NCBI GenBank assembly: GCA_030248225.1
Contig: JASANE010026588.1
Location: 62,001 to 126,000 of the forward strand
From: Trileptium ribeirensis
Lineage: Eukaryota > Nematoda > Enoplea > Enoplida > Thoracostomopsidae
Reading direction: 5' to 3'
Length of the DNA: 64,000 nt
The translations under genes and the position numbers were made by a program. Below, in pieces: positions 1 to 11,977 of the stretch. A model generated the notes under the pieces. It was not told the DNA's origin. It saw nothing but the letters and a program-made list of their open reading frames with translations, and did no database searches. The number at the start of each line of letters is the position of its first letter. Position 1 is the stretch's first letter.

Positions 1-3000
1 ATGTATATAGAAAGGGTCGTTCAGCTGGTAGAGGAGGTGGTGTTGCTATTTTTATTAAGTCTATAATCCCATGCATACCTGTAATGTTATCTGATGATTT
101 CAACGATGTTGAGATTGTGGCAAGCGATATTTTAGCATCGCAGAAGCATAGATTGATGTGCCATTACCGAGCCCCAGATATAAGTCTACCTTATATAGAG
201 CACCTAACGCGTGCAATATATATCTTCTTTGTCCCTGTGCACTCACCCAATAACCGTCATTGGTTATTTTAATCTCCCTTTTATTTTTTAGACTAGCTAT
301 ACATCACCTACTTCGCCTATCTATTTGACCGTTGTTAACTGCGTTCTAGAAAAGTTTTACTCAACTCGTATCTCGTCCTACTCGCGAAAATAACATGCTG
401 GATCTTGTCCTCACGTAATCTGTTCTAAGCACCTTAAATGTTTAAGTTAGTGATCCGTTATATAGTTCTGATTACAACAATATTAAATTTGCTATCGCGC
501 TTGGCCCATCTGATAGTATGGCTACAGAAAATTGTATGTACGATTTTAAAAGTGCCGACTTTGATGGTATCCGCAGGCACTTAAATATCGGTTGGATGAC
601 GAATTTAGATAATGCGACAACGTTCAGGATATTTGGGTTGTTTTTCTCCAAACTTGTTTTATATCTCGTGATATGTTTATGCCCAAAATTAACATATCTC
701 GGAATAACACTGCTATATATCCAATGTATATATATTATTAGACTATTATCACATAAACGCGTCTTGTGGAAAAAAGGCACATGCCGGGTTGGAAATATAT
801 ATATAATATTATATGTTCTGAATCTTCCAAAAATTGTGATGCTAAGATTTTACGCTTCAAGATGAACAACGAGTCCAGAATTCTCAAGTTTTAAAATAAA
901 AATGCATTGTTTGCTTAACTCGCGATGCAAAACAAAGGGTGGCGTAGGTGCCTCAAGGGATATAAATAATATTCTTACTGCAGAAAACGAAGCTCGCTTA
1001 AATATCCTGGCTAGTGCTTTTATTCTGTCTTTCACGGACAACAATCTTATTATATATGCCGCCTTTTCGTTATGAAACTAATGCATAATTTCTTTACTCT
1101 GTTTGCTTCGATGTTCAAACTGTTCAGTTCGTTTTATCTAAACTCAAATCTAAATCTAGCCATACTCCTGATCACCTACCTCCAATATTTCTTAAAGAAA
1201 CTAGCAGCGTTATTTACTATCCCGTTTGTCCTGCACTTAAAATTCCAGCAGTTTGGCGCTCAGCTGACGTCACACCGATCTACAAAAATGGTGATAGTAG
1301 CGATCCAAGAAACTACAGGCCAATTTCGCTCACTGCCTCTGCTAGTAAGGTAATGCAAAAAATTGTTTCAGAGTCAATTATAAACTATTTCAAAATCAAC
1401 AATTTTTTAACAAAGTCAACATGGTTTCTCTAAAAATAAATCAACTTGTTCTCAGACTTTTGAGTGCTACTATGATTGGTGTGAGGCCGTGGATAACGGG
1501 CGAGCGCTTAAGTGCATTTACTTAGATCTTGAAAAAGCGTTTGACACTGTGTGTCACACTAAGCTATTCTACAAACTCAGATCCTATGGTATTTCAGGTT
1601 TGCTCCTTAATTAGATATTAGCCTTTCTTACTCATCGAAAGCAACGAGTTCGATTAAATGGGTCCTTTTCAAAGTTTCATAATGTAAAATCTGGTGTACC
1701 CCAAGGTAGCATTTTAGGGCCGCTTTTATTCATCTGTTTTATTAATGATATACCTGATATCCTGCCGGATTGTGTAAAATGTAATATTGTTTGCTGATGA
1801 CGCCAAAATTTATACAACGGTTGGGGACAACTGGGGTGTGTATGAAAAAAATTTTGCGCTTCGTGCCTTTAAGAGCTGGTGTTACGCTTGCCAGCACAAA
1901 ATGTCTGAACCTAAAACTTTTTGTCTGCATTTTGGAAACAACACAAAATTTGCCTATAAACTGTGTGGACATATCATCTCTGATAAGACTTTCGTCGGAG
2001 ACCTTGGCGTTATAATGCAGTCTGATCTTAAATTGAATAGCCCTTGCAATATTACTGTGGCAAAGGCCTATAAAGTCATAAACATTCTGTTTCGGTGTTT
2101 TTTAACGAATAACTATTCATCTTTTATTCAAGCGTACAAGAGTACGTATGGTTTACCAATCATTGATTATTGTTGTCCAGTTTGGTCACCTCAGTATGTT
2201 ACCTCAATTGATTCACTGGAAAAAGTTCAGCGTTATTTCACACGCCGTCTAATCTACCGCTTTCGCTTATCATACCGATTTTATAAAGAAAGGTTGTCAT
2301 TTTTCAACCTCATTCCTTTGGAATTACCCAGAATTCATTATGATCTTCCACTACATTATAAGAGTCCCATGAGATTGATATTTCATGCGACAGTTTTTTC
2401 ACGCGTACGTTAAATCTCACTAATCGAGGCCATACCCTCAAACTATTCGTTAAGCATTGTGATAGCAATATCTTGCAACGACTTTTTCGCCGTATTGTTC
2501 GTATATGGAAATCGCTTCCTGAATTTGTAAACGACAAACCATTGATCGCTGCTGCAAATGCCAAACTTTTTCGTAAACGACTTGCTACCATCGATTTAAA
2601 ATATTTTCTCACATGAAATAGCCAAAAGAGCAAGTATAAGTGGAATTGCTCTCCTTCTTGTTCTTTGTTAACAATTATTCTTGTGTCTTTTCACCTCATC
2701 TTTACTCATATATCTCTATTTTTTATATGACAAATTTTTTATGGCAGATTCACGCCGTTAATAACAATATCGTGAAAGATAGTGTTATTTTGTGCGCTGA
2801 TGCTATTTTTGCATTTAATTCGAGCAATTTTCACTGCTTTATGGTGTTTTTAAAATTTTGTCAATATTTAAAAAAATTTCATTAACTAAGCTATTTTTCA
2901 ATATTATTCTATTATAGCTCTAACTATGTAATTTTTTACAAATTGCTTAAATATTACTTCCGGCAGATTTTTATATGTGTTGTTTTATATATATCGATAT

Positions 3001-3048
3001 GTGTTATTCATATGGTATGTTTCTTAATAATGAATCAAATCAAATCAC
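1..3048 (+). mobile_element. CR1-like LINE, 5'-cut by window edge, decayed
   Basis: Traces of an AP-type endonuclease are seen near the left edge (GRGGGVAIF near 20-50; FNLPF near 265; LDLVLT near 400). Reverse transcriptase pieces follow: SSDPRNYRPISLTASASKVM near 1300, CIYLDLEKAFDTVCHTKL near 1515, SGVPQGSILGPLLF near 1690 and FADDAKIY near 1787, where the two catalytic Asp survive. The thumb region continues to about 2600. Stops and frameshifts break it, for example the TAG in the LLLN-ILAF segment near 1610. After an AT-rich 3' region it ends in short ATCAA-type repeats near 3033-3048, as CR1-group LINEs often do. It is not functional. Confidence 0.85.
1787..2413 (+). pseudogene. CR1-like reverse transcriptase fragment with FADD box
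   Basis: This is the longest open piece of the first LINE, 208 codons. It opens at the catalytic FADDAKIYTTV and runs through the palm and thumb: LGVIMQSDLKLNSP is the usual Jockey/CR1 L-G-V-x-x-x-x-x-L motif, and YCCPVWSPQY and LEKVQRYFTRRL are the matching downstream motifs. The upstream RT blocks are in other frames, so this is a remnant and not a gene. Confidence 0.85.
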
Positions 3049-3239
3049 AACAGTGCGAGAAGTATTTGGTACCGAATCATAAATCTAGCAGAAAGCGAAT
3101 ATCGGAATCGAATATCGATTGAACAAGCCTTGTCTTGCAAGTTAACGTTGATTTCTAAAACGACTTCACAAATAGGTACTTACTATTTTACTAATTTATG
3201 TTATACCTATTATTCTTCGTAAGTAAAAATCGAGAGAGA

Positions 3240-3900
3240 AAGGGCGTAACCGTAACTAATAATGTGTCCTTTTCCAGTTTCAACGAGGACCAAACATAGT
3301 TGAGTAATACCTCGTGGAGTTCGTGGGAAGGAAAGTACCTGAGTATACCCAGGGTGAGTTCGGGACGTGGATAACCTGACTAAGTAATTAAAGTGGAACT
3401 TGCGAGTTACTGCCAACTACTCAATAGTTATAGATGGGGCCTAGCTAGCCGTCCGGAAGCGGGAACGTTAAAATAACGCAAGTATTAGCTTAAATCTAAG
3501 ATCCTAGGATAAGGTAATCAAATAAACGTACGGGTCTAGCCGTCCGGAAGGCTTCGTACAAACCCACAAGGGAACTTAATAGTTATTAGGATCCTTCAGT
3601 AAGCCGTCCGGATACCAGTGGCTCTAAGGAAATTATTAGTGTAAATCTAAGGAAGAGGATAAGATACTCAAATAAACGTGCGGGTCTAGCCGTCCGGAAG
3701 GCTTCGTACAAACCTCACAAGAGGAAATTACTTAATACCTAACCTAACGTTAAGTATCAAATAACTATCTAGAATAAGAGTGCGTTCCACCCTGAGTTTG
3801 AGAACTATATAAAAAGCAAGGCTCAATTAGTCAAGGTCGACGTCAATCGAAACAGCATCCAAGCTAAATCATAGTGATACTTTTCCGAGACGAGTGACTA
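3240..3900 (+). repeat. Copy A (left part) of a GC-richer repeat with CCGTCCGGA motifs
   Basis: The motif TAGCCGTCCGGA recurs near 3447, 3538, 3600 and 3686. It alternates with an element like CTAAGATCCTAGGATAAGGT followed by CAAATAAACGTNCGGG near 3497 and 3648. The same layout, diverged, occurs at 7170-8100 and 9380-10300. The right part of this copy seems to resume at 6594 after the inserted LINE. No coding capacity is seen. It could be an old non-autonomous transposon or a satellite-like tandem unit. Confidence 0.6.
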
Positions 3901-3999
3901 AAACATTCATAAATAATGAGGCATATGTGGCTGAATAAATGGTGCTTTAAGTGGCATAAGTGGGACTGGAATATAATCTGTTTTTGAAATATTATACTT

Positions 4000-6590
4000 A
4001 TTTTGAATAGATGGTGGAATGAGAAGTTAGCAAGTATTAAGAAAAAGTCAGGAAACTTTATAGAATGGCGGTTAAATATGGTGACTAAGAATATAGGAAT
4101 ATAGAAATATAGGATGTTGCAAAATCAGTAGAAGTATATACCTGATTAACGATAGGAAATTGGAAACATGGAGGAAATTCTGTGAATCGATTCATTCGGT
4201 TCCGGAAAGTAACAGAATAAACAAGGTTATAAAAAAGAATAATCAGAATGTGTGTGGGAAGATCAGAGACGGAAATGGACTTGATAGCGTTGAAGAGGTT
4301 CTGGAAGTAATGATGCGTACTCACGTACCAGGGTGTGAGGATGGTGATGGTGTTAATTTTGCTGATAGGAATACGCCTATTAGAATCAGTCGACTTGACG
4401 TGGATTTAATAGATAATGATTAATCAGAAAAAGGTGACTGAATCAGTAAGAAGCTTTGGTGCTTGTAAAGCAGCGGGTCCGGATATGCAGACTTGCATTG
4501 AGCAGATAAGTGGATATTTTGGTAACTATTTATAGATAGTGTCTCCGATCAGGCCATATGCCTCAGTCTTGGAGACAAAGCAAAATGATTTTTATTCCGA
4601 AACCAGGCAAAGACGATTATACTGACTCCAAGTCGTATCGTCCGATAAGCCTCTCGTCGTTTTTGTTGAAAGCATTGGAAAAGATTCTAAATAGTTATAA
4701 GAGATGAAGTTTTAAAGGGGGTTCCCCTACATGGAAATCAGCATGCTTACAGACCAGGCAGAAGTACCATTTCGGCTCTTCAGTTTACGGTATCTTGGAT
4801 TGAACTCTACATGAACCTTGGCAAATATTCAGTTGCAGTGTTTCTGGACATATCTGGTGCCTTCGACTGTAATAGGATCTGTTTTACCCTTGGCAGTCTA
4901 GCGAACCGGCTAATTACAACGTGTGTCAAGTATTGATTATCAGAACTGCTTTCAACGAGAAGTATAACAGCTGAATTGGGCTCCATAACGCCTTAAATAG
5001 GATATTTCATTGGTATGAGAGTAGATGACTAGCTGTGAATGCAGCAAAAAGCAATAGCGTCATCTTCACAAAGAAAACGAGTATACATGGGTATAAGCAG
5101 TTGATGATTGGTGGTACAGCTGTATCGCTTTCGAATGAAGTTAAATATTTGGATCTAATATTAGACAGCAAACTAAGCTGGAAGCCAAATTTGATGGAAA
5201 AGTGTAGTAAAGCCATTAGGCTTTTGTTCTCACTTAAAATGTTTGCAGGGTATAATTGGAGGTTGAAACTAGGTATATATAACAAATTTTTTGTATAAGT
5301 CTGTTGTTATGCCGTCACTGATGTATGGCGTGGTGTGCTGGCGGTACAGATTACATTTGGTGTCATATACAGGCTTTAAAAATTTCAAAGATTAGTTTGT
5401 TGCATGATTACGGGTGCTTTTAGAAGCACTCCGCTTGATTGAATGCAAGTGGTGTTGAATATCACACCCATTGATGTATTAACTAAAGAATTGGCGCTGA
5501 AGGAATACCACAAACTCAAATGTATGGGTCTCTGGAGTGATATATTTAAAGGACGTGGGCAACCGAAGATAGCGGAGGAACCTGTCAGATATGGTCTCCT
5601 TCTGAGCATGCCTTCATATAGTGTTGTTGCAACCAGAAATAACCAGTTCAGGTTTTATGAGGTCTTTAGCGTCGACTCTTTGGAAAGTATTGAAATAGTA
5701 TGTTATACGGAAGGATAGGCGATCAACAGGGGCAATGAAAGAAGTTGTGGGGGGTGTCTCTACCCATATAAAGTATCAATATTCATCTCACTTCAGGCAG
5801 AGGTTACTGCTATATGCAGATGCGCAGAAATTTTAGAAGAAAAGAAACTTAGGAACATAAGTATTGCTATTTTTAGGGATAGTCAAGCAGCACTTAAAGC
5901 ATTAGGTAATTCTCGAATCAGATTTTGGTGCGTGCTAAAATGCATAAAGTGTCCCAATAATGTTGGTAAGAGGAATAGGTTGAAACTAGGTTGGATTAAA
6001 GCAAATTCTGGACTGTTTGGGAATGAAGTGGTTGACAGGCTGGCTAAGAAGGGATCGGACACTGCGTTTGTGGGCCCCGAACCTTGTATTCCTATAAGTA
6101 ATACAATTGTTAAGACTTTCTTAAAAGACTGTTCATATAGGAACCATCAGTCAAAGTGGCGTGATAGAAATAACTGTTTGTAGACTAGATGTTTCTTCAA
6201 AGTTTGCATGTTCCTATGGAAATTGAATAAAGATAGAATGAGAATTGCTTTATAGTTTCTTACTGGGCAAGACAATTTTATGAAACACTTGAAAACTTTT
6301 AAGATTGGAGACAATGATAAGTGAAGAAGGTGTGGTAAAGATTTGGAGACTGCAAAACATTTGACTTTTGACTGCAGTAAATTAAGAGATTTAAGATTGA
6401 AATTCTTTGGGCATAGAATTTTGAATAGCTCCCAAGGCCATCAATTAAAATTGACCCAAATAATAGGTTTCTGGAATAGAATAAGATTTTAGATTCTTCA
6501 AACAGGTAGGGGTGCAGGAAAGGACCTAGGGTCCAAATAGATTACATTAACCCCTCCTGCTGTCATTCATTTAGTCAATTTTGAATAAAT
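4000..6590 (+). mobile_element. RNase-H-bearing LINE (I/R1/Jockey-like group), decayed
   Basis: The pre-RT region is seen near 4160-4330 (WRKFCESIHSVPESNR; MMRTHVPG). RT pieces follow: IFIPKPGKDDYTDSKSYRPI near 4590, HAYRPGRSTISALQF near 4735 and VAVFLDISGAFDC near 4830. The YADD region is missing, and sequence jumps to AVNAAKSNSVIFTKKT near 5035. The thumb runs to 5290. An RNase H domain follows (QAEVTAICRCAEIL and FRDSQAALKAL near 5790-5910; LGWIKANSGLFGNEVVDRLA near 5990). A C-terminal Cys/His cluster reads CRRCGKDLETAKHLTFDC near 6325. Many stops make it dead. It sits inside the repeat whose two halves are at 3240-3900 and 6594-6900. Confidence 0.85.
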
Positions 6591-6593
6591 GTT

Positions 6594-6900
6594 CTAAATT
6601 TGGCTGTCTTGATTTGATACCGGAACCATATCACGAGTAAATCGAAGTAGACATGCCGCATCGCCATAAGAATAAAAGTACGCATACGTAGAATAACGCG
6701 AGCCAAGAAAAGAACTTTTAATTATTCCCACCGGCATACTGCTGGCCACGCGTACGGACACCACGTCTTGGAGTGACGAATCCCTCCCCAATTTACTTAT
6801 AATCTGATGACCGTCATAATATAAATATCCCTGACCAACCCTACCCCAAATAAAACAACATAATATAACAAAAATAAATAGCGTAAATACTGTCGTAAAA
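6594..6900 (+). repeat. Copy A (right part) of the three-copy repeat
   Basis: The segment with GGCCACGCGTACGG, GTGACGAATCCCTCCCC and ACCGTCATAATATAAATATC matches 8490-8600 and 10320-10410 in order and spacing. It is the right end of the repeat cut by the LINE at 4.0-6.59 kb. Confidence 0.6.
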
Positions 6901-8640
6901 GAATTTTAAAGCTTTAGTTAGTTCTTCAGGGGTTTTGGTCGCGTTTAATCCGGTTTTTTCGCAAAAACAATTGCGAAAGGGGTTGGTCAGAATTTGTGGC
7001 TTTAATCGTTGGTTTATATTACTGATTTAAAGAATCGAACCTACGGAATAGGAAGGCTGCACACCGAAGTAATCTTAACTCCAGAAAATAGTTAATTTAG
7101 TAATATTAGAATCCTTAGAATAGAAGTGGCAATAACCATATTAGGAGTGGTAGCGTATCAACAGGTTTAGTAATATTTTAAAATTCGCCCGTGTGTCGAG
7201 TGAGAATAACAGGCCAAGGGTATAGGTGGGTTCAAGGGATAGTAGTGCTTTTTGTTGGGTCGGCTGTCAGCCGGGGTCGGTGTGACAAGTAATACTAGTC
7301 TGGGGTAGACCGGGCGAGTAAGGGCCGAAGATTCGATTACCCCTCGAGTCGCCACTAAATCAAAAGTACTATTCTTGTCGAACCACCCAGGGGCCACGAA
7401 TCTCTCTGTGCGACAAGCCAACCGGGGTTCGTACGGATTGAGAAACTTCAACTGAATTGTTGTCTACCGCTACTATCCAGTTTTAGTAACGTAATTCGGC
7501 AGCCAGCCGGGGTCGGCTTGTTTAAAATAACTGGAAAATAATAGTATAAACCTAAGACTTAGGTTAAGGTAACTAGACACTCATATGGCGGTGCCAGCCA
7601 GCCGGGGGTACCACTGTGCCAACCCGCAAGAGCGTATCAAAGTAACAGATAACCCAACCTTCACCTGCTATAACTCAAGCCATATTCACTAAATAATAGT
7701 CGTAATAACGTGTGAAATTTAAGGACTTAAGCACAGGGACCTAGTTTCAAAACATAACCTAAACTGAAACGAATAGGAAGAGAGATAATTGAGTGAACTG
7801 GACGAGTGGCAAAGTTGTAATAAGATCTAGAAATAGAACTGTGTAAGCATATTGGTGGAGCATTAGTGTGATCTAAAAAGGCGGTATATACTAAAGAATA
7901 GTTCCGCGATTAATGTACGGGTGTCTAAATAGTTGCATGCCTTAACATTTTACGTGCGTTATAATAATCGTTCTTTATACGTGTTTGGTGCCTAACTATC
8001 TGGAATCAGAGTGACTAGAGCAATACCACGCCGCAACGCAAAATATAGGGCGCGAGTACCGAAGTCGAAAGAGAAAGGACTCGCGCCAACCGAATCGTTC
8101 CTGGGCTCTCCAAATTAGGGGGGGTGGTGGGGGCCCCTGACATTTTTCGGTACCCCTGGTTCAGAACAGGTGCCCCCCGGGTCATGCCACCTCGGAAAAT
8201 TTTGGGCCCCGGTTCACCGCCTCTTGGAAATTTTTTTTATTTCCAATCGGTCCAATGTACAAAAAATTTGATCAAAATTTGTACTGAAATTCCGTTGTCA
8301 AGCCAAAAATTTCGTAAATTTTGTCAAAATTTGCTTCAAAATCGCTTTTTCTATCCATCAAGCACGTTTCGGCAGTGTTTCTGACACGATTTTTAACCGT
8401 TTTCCTGTTGTCAAAATTGGTCTCCCCGTGGTTCATGCCCCCTTACAAAATTTTCAGCGAATGGAGAGCCCAGCATTTCACCGGCGTGCTACTGTCCATA
8501 CCTCGGATCACGCAACTTTCTGTGACGAAACCCGTCCCCGTTTTTAATTCCGATAGCCGTTATAAGGAATATACACCCCAACTCCTACCCCATCAATCTA
8601 TAAATATATAACCATAGCAACTCATTACGGAATATAGCAG
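6900..8640 (+). repeat. Copy B of the three-copy repeat, with a MITE inside
   Basis: CAGCCGGGGTCGG-type motifs recur near 7268, 7503 and 7598, separated by CTAAGACTTAGGTTAAGGT near 7553, in the same order as in the flanking copies. The right-end block (CTACTGTCCATACCTC, GTGACGAAACCCGTCCCCG) is at 8490-8545. A 371-bp MITE (8102-8472) interrupts it. The interrupted site can be read in copy C near 10295-10310. Confidence 0.6.
8102..8472 (+). mobile_element. CTGGGCTCTCC-ended MITE, copy 1
   Basis: Perfect 11-bp terminal inverted repeats TGGGCTCTCCA, extended by one C/G on the outside, bound a non-coding 371-bp element. Comparison with the uninterrupted copy at 10.29 kb confirms the insertion point. 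Decayed flanking 5-mers (CGTTC and CATTT) suggest an old short target duplication. Four more copies lie at 11.98, 17.32, 19.18 and 45.52 kb. Confidence 0.8.
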
Positions 8641-9370
8641 CTGTTGGTATTTCCCAGGCTACAAAGTGGGTTTCCGGGCCCAAACCCACTCAACCACCCA
8701 AAAATTAACCAAAATCCCGCCTAAAAGCAAAAATCCGAGTTTTCACAATTTTTATTATTATAGGACGCCTACCCCACCAATTTTCCAAATCTTTAAATTT
8801 ACTGATTTTGTTGTTTTAATTTGTATAAATTTCATTACTTTGTGTTATTAGCTAACATATTGTTAGCTTCCATTTTCTTTACAGTCGACAGTTGGAGAGT
8901 TCGAGTTCGTACTTTTGCCGGATGAGATTGCTACGCGTAAAGAATTATGCGATAGTGTTGTGATTTATGATTATTATCGTACAGTTACTTAGCTACCACC
9001 GCGTGGTAGTCAGTTGATTTTATTACGTCAGCGTTTTTTTGAGTTGTAGATTAACGGTTGGCGTTGTGAATTCGGATTCGAAAGCAGATTTTCTAGTTCT
9101 TCATGACTTTATGGCTTACTGTGGAGTCATTATTGTAGCGGCGTAAAAGAATTACGCGCAAAATTTGTGTCCTAGACTAGTTCAAGTCGTGATGTTTAAT
9201 TTCTTGATTTGGTGTTAAAGAATGGCGTATAATAGCTGCCTAAGCTTCACACACAAGTAAAATAAATACTTATAATACTGAATCGTAGTAATACTACATT
9301 CCCAAGCAAAAACTTTGTGGCATATAAGAGTACTAAGAGTAATGTCGTATTAGTTACGTACTATTAATAA
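8641..9370. other. Stretch between repeat copies, one small open frame
   Basis: The first part (8641-8880) is plain AT-rich sequence ending in a good pyrimidine tract and ACAG. A 35-codon open frame follows (see the entry at 8885), then interrupted open traces to about 9230. The part near 9137 (GGCGTAAAAGAATTACGCG) resembles 6892-6905 and may be the start of copy C. Confidence 0.4.
8885..8992 (+). other. Exon-like open frame of unknown product
   Basis: After TTTCTTTACAG the frame reads STVGEFEFVLLPDEIATRKE and ends 16 codons later at TAG. The composition is protein-like and the acceptor is good. No family is recognised and no partner exon was found, so this could be a terminal exon of an upstream gene or a chance frame in an old transposon. 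Confidence 0.2.
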
Positions 9371-10470
9371 GTAATATCTTAAAACATCGGCCCAAGGTGT
9401 CGAGTGAGCATTACTCGGGTGAGCAATATCAAGTGGGCTTCTGGTTAGGAGCCTGACGTGTTGGGTTTTGTAGCCGTTCGGGGCAGCTCAACAAGATGCG
9501 TTATTCTTGAGAAGACCGGGGTGAATAAGCGGTGTAGATTCGAAGAACGTCGAGACACTCCTGCCTTATAACCAGCCAGTTGGCCAGCCATTCGGGAGCC
9601 TAGTGATTGAGCAAAAATCCAACTGAATAATAGTTGACCGCCACTGTTCAGTTTTAAATAGCGTAGTTTTGCAGCCAATTGGGGCGACTACATTAACATA
9701 AATGGCACATATTTCTAAGGTTCAGGTTAAGGTATTTAAATATCCCTGCGGTTCATCAGCCATTCGGGGGTGAATGTATCAACTCAGAAGAGTTTTAGTA
9801 ACGTAATAGCTAACGTAACCTTACTTCATGATCACTCCAACCATAAGCAGTTTTGCAGTCATTCGGGGCGATTGCATTAAATAAGGACCGTATTAGTATA
9901 TATAAATCTAAGGATCTAGGTTTAGGTATTCAATTACTCGTACATGGTCAGCCATTCGGGGGCGATTGTATCAACTTCACAAGAGGAGTAATAGAATAGT
10001 ACATAACCTAATCTTAACGATAATAGAAATTAGAGACCAGTTAACAGAGTGCGCTAGTGGCTAGAATAGTAACAATATCTAAGCCGCGCGAATATCATCG
10101 GTTGATACCTTATGTCTGATCTTATAATATGTACCGGTACCAACAGAACTGTGTCTTAACGTTTTATCTTATTTTGTACGTTCGCTACGTGTTTGGTTCT
10201 CAAGTATATGAACCAAGAGTGCTTCGGACGTAGTCACTCCGCAACGCGAAATATGAAACAAGTACTGATCACGAAAAGTAATGAACGCGCGCCAACCGAG
10301 TATTGCCACCAGTACTCTACTGGCCATACCTCTTTCCTAGCAATCTTCGGTGACGCATCCCGTCCTCCTTTAACATCCCATAACCGTCATAATAAATATT
10401 CCCCGTCAAACCCCTACCCCAATGTAAACCATAAAATATATATAATAGCTGCCTCGCTATTTACGTGAAG
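9370..10470 (+). repeat. Copy C of the three-copy repeat (least interrupted)
   Basis: CAGCCATTCGGGG-type motifs recur near 9470, 9672, 9758, 9856 and 9951. They are separated by CTAAGGTTCAGGTTAAGGT near 9715 and a similar string near 9907. The right-end block (CTACTGGCCATACCTC, GGTGACGCATCCCGTCC, AACCGTCATAATAAATAT) is at 10311-10400. It is uninterrupted, so it serves as the reference for copies A and B. Confidence 0.65.
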
Positions 10471-10473
10471 TCT

Positions 10474-10555
10474 GGCAAGGGTAGCTCAGCCAATAGAGCG
10501 CCTGCTTGGGTTTACAAAGGTGGGAATTTGTGATTTCGAATTCCAGTCGTACCCA
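10474..10555 (+). repeat. tRNA-like SINE head, decayed
   Basis: An A-box-like GTAGCTCAGCCAATAGAGCG and a B-box-like GATTTCGAATTCCAG lie at tRNA spacing. The acceptor ends do not pair well, so I call it a SINE or tRNA relic and not a tRNA gene. Confidence 0.6.
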
Positions 10556-10839
10556 ATCTTCCAGGCTGCTGCTTTTCGCATCCGCTCGTTTGCAAGCTCC
10601 TTTCAGTAAGCTTAAAGCAATGAAAAATTGATTACCTAAGATGCATGTTTTACGGGAAAGTCGTATTCTATTGCCGCCTTGCCGAGTCCAGAATCATACC
10701 TGCGCTACTCGCCGCACAGTTGCTGGTTTTACGACTAACAGTAACTGCTTAACAGCGATAATGAAATATATTGTGTACATACAAAATATATGGTTATGTA
10801 AAAACCAAATGAGTAGCATTAGGCCCTGCAGAAGACGGA

Positions 10840-10920
10840 GGTCGTGATAGCTTAGGCGGTAGAGCGCCTGCTTAGGGATCCAAAGGCGGGAGGTTGTATG
10901 TTCGAATCCCACCCCTACAC
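10840..10920 (+). repeat. tRNA-like SINE head, better preserved
   Basis: It has an A box TAGCTTAGGCGGTAGAGCGC and a B box GTTCGAATCCC, with the spacer CTGCTTAGGGATCCAAAGG also present in the copy 366 bp upstream. A third B-box fragment (GTTTCGAATCCCAGCCCTAC) lies near 10993. The shared non-tRNA bases point to one SINE family. Confidence 0.65.
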
Positions 10921-11179
10921 AACTTTTCTGGTATGTCTGGCCTAACAGCTAACAGTTTAACTACTGGTTACCGCAAATTCGATTACGATCGTTGTTTCGA
11001 ATCCCAGCCCTACCCAACCGATTAGTATTTATCTGGGTTATTTACCTGTGTCGTTACCGACCCGTTGACGTCACCACCAGCGTTTGTAATATAAAATATA
11101 GTATCGCGCAATCGAGGGTGAAAGATAGCGAGCGTGGTTTCATTTTTATCATTCTGTTTGATCAGCTATAAACAGGCGG

Positions 11180-11720
11180 TGTTAGATGTTTCAACCACAT
11201 TTAAAATTTTTAAACCCTGAACCCATTGAAAATCGTCGAAATGCTAAACTCATCGAAAACGGTTTACAACGCATCAGGTATTTGTGTTGGTCTATGGATA
11301 ACCAAACCATTGTATTTAGCCTACCGGAAAACATATATACACAGTTCCGGGTAACTTATATTCAATACGTTACCATGTAACTGAATTGAATACATATTCT
11401 GGAGATTGTGATCACCTTAAACCCATCGAAATTCCATGAAAAGGCATGAAATATGCACTTGGGATTTTAGATAACGAATTTATTCTATTTAAGCTTAAGA
11501 AATACCTATATCGACCATTCTTGATGTCCTAGCGTGCAATACATAATCAGACAAATAAAAACACACTACATTTTGAAAATTGGCAACTGCAAAACCCTTG
11601 AAACCCTATTAAAAGGTATACCATAGTAGTGATGTTGGTCTATAGATAGCAAAACCATCGTATTCAGCATGCTTAATAACCTAATACGTATTCATTGTGA
11701 GTTAAAAACGTTTTTGTCGT
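11180..11720 (+). repeat. AT-rich repeat, about 175-bp period
   Basis: The string TGTTGGTCTATGGATAACCA near 11283 recurs as TGTTGGTCTATAGATAGCAA near 11634, with a weaker match near 11460. Flanks such as AACCCATTGAAAATCG and AACCCATCGAAATTCC also repeat. A related stretch is at about 42.3-42.6 kb. The 64-codon frame inside it looks incidental. Confidence 0.45.
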
Positions 11721-11977
11721 TTCTACCCGGAATATGGGGTCGGAACTGTTTGGGTTAAACTAAAGGGGCATATCGTCATCACTTTTTCTATCGAACATAA
11801 CATTGGATGAACCCTGCTCATCCGGAAGTGAATTGTGAATGACAGCAACATACAAAAATAGAAATTGTCACATTATTTCCTACCTAGCGCCCTCAGAGGA
11901 AATTTCGTTTGCACCGCCTGCTCCGTTTCAATTATGAATTAAATATTGCTTATATAATGGGCTCTCCTTATATATAC

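Noticed and set aside
10840..10920. Possible functional tRNA gene
   Set aside because: A and B boxes are good but the acceptor stem does not pair and a sister copy shares its non-tRNA bases, so a SINE is the better reading.
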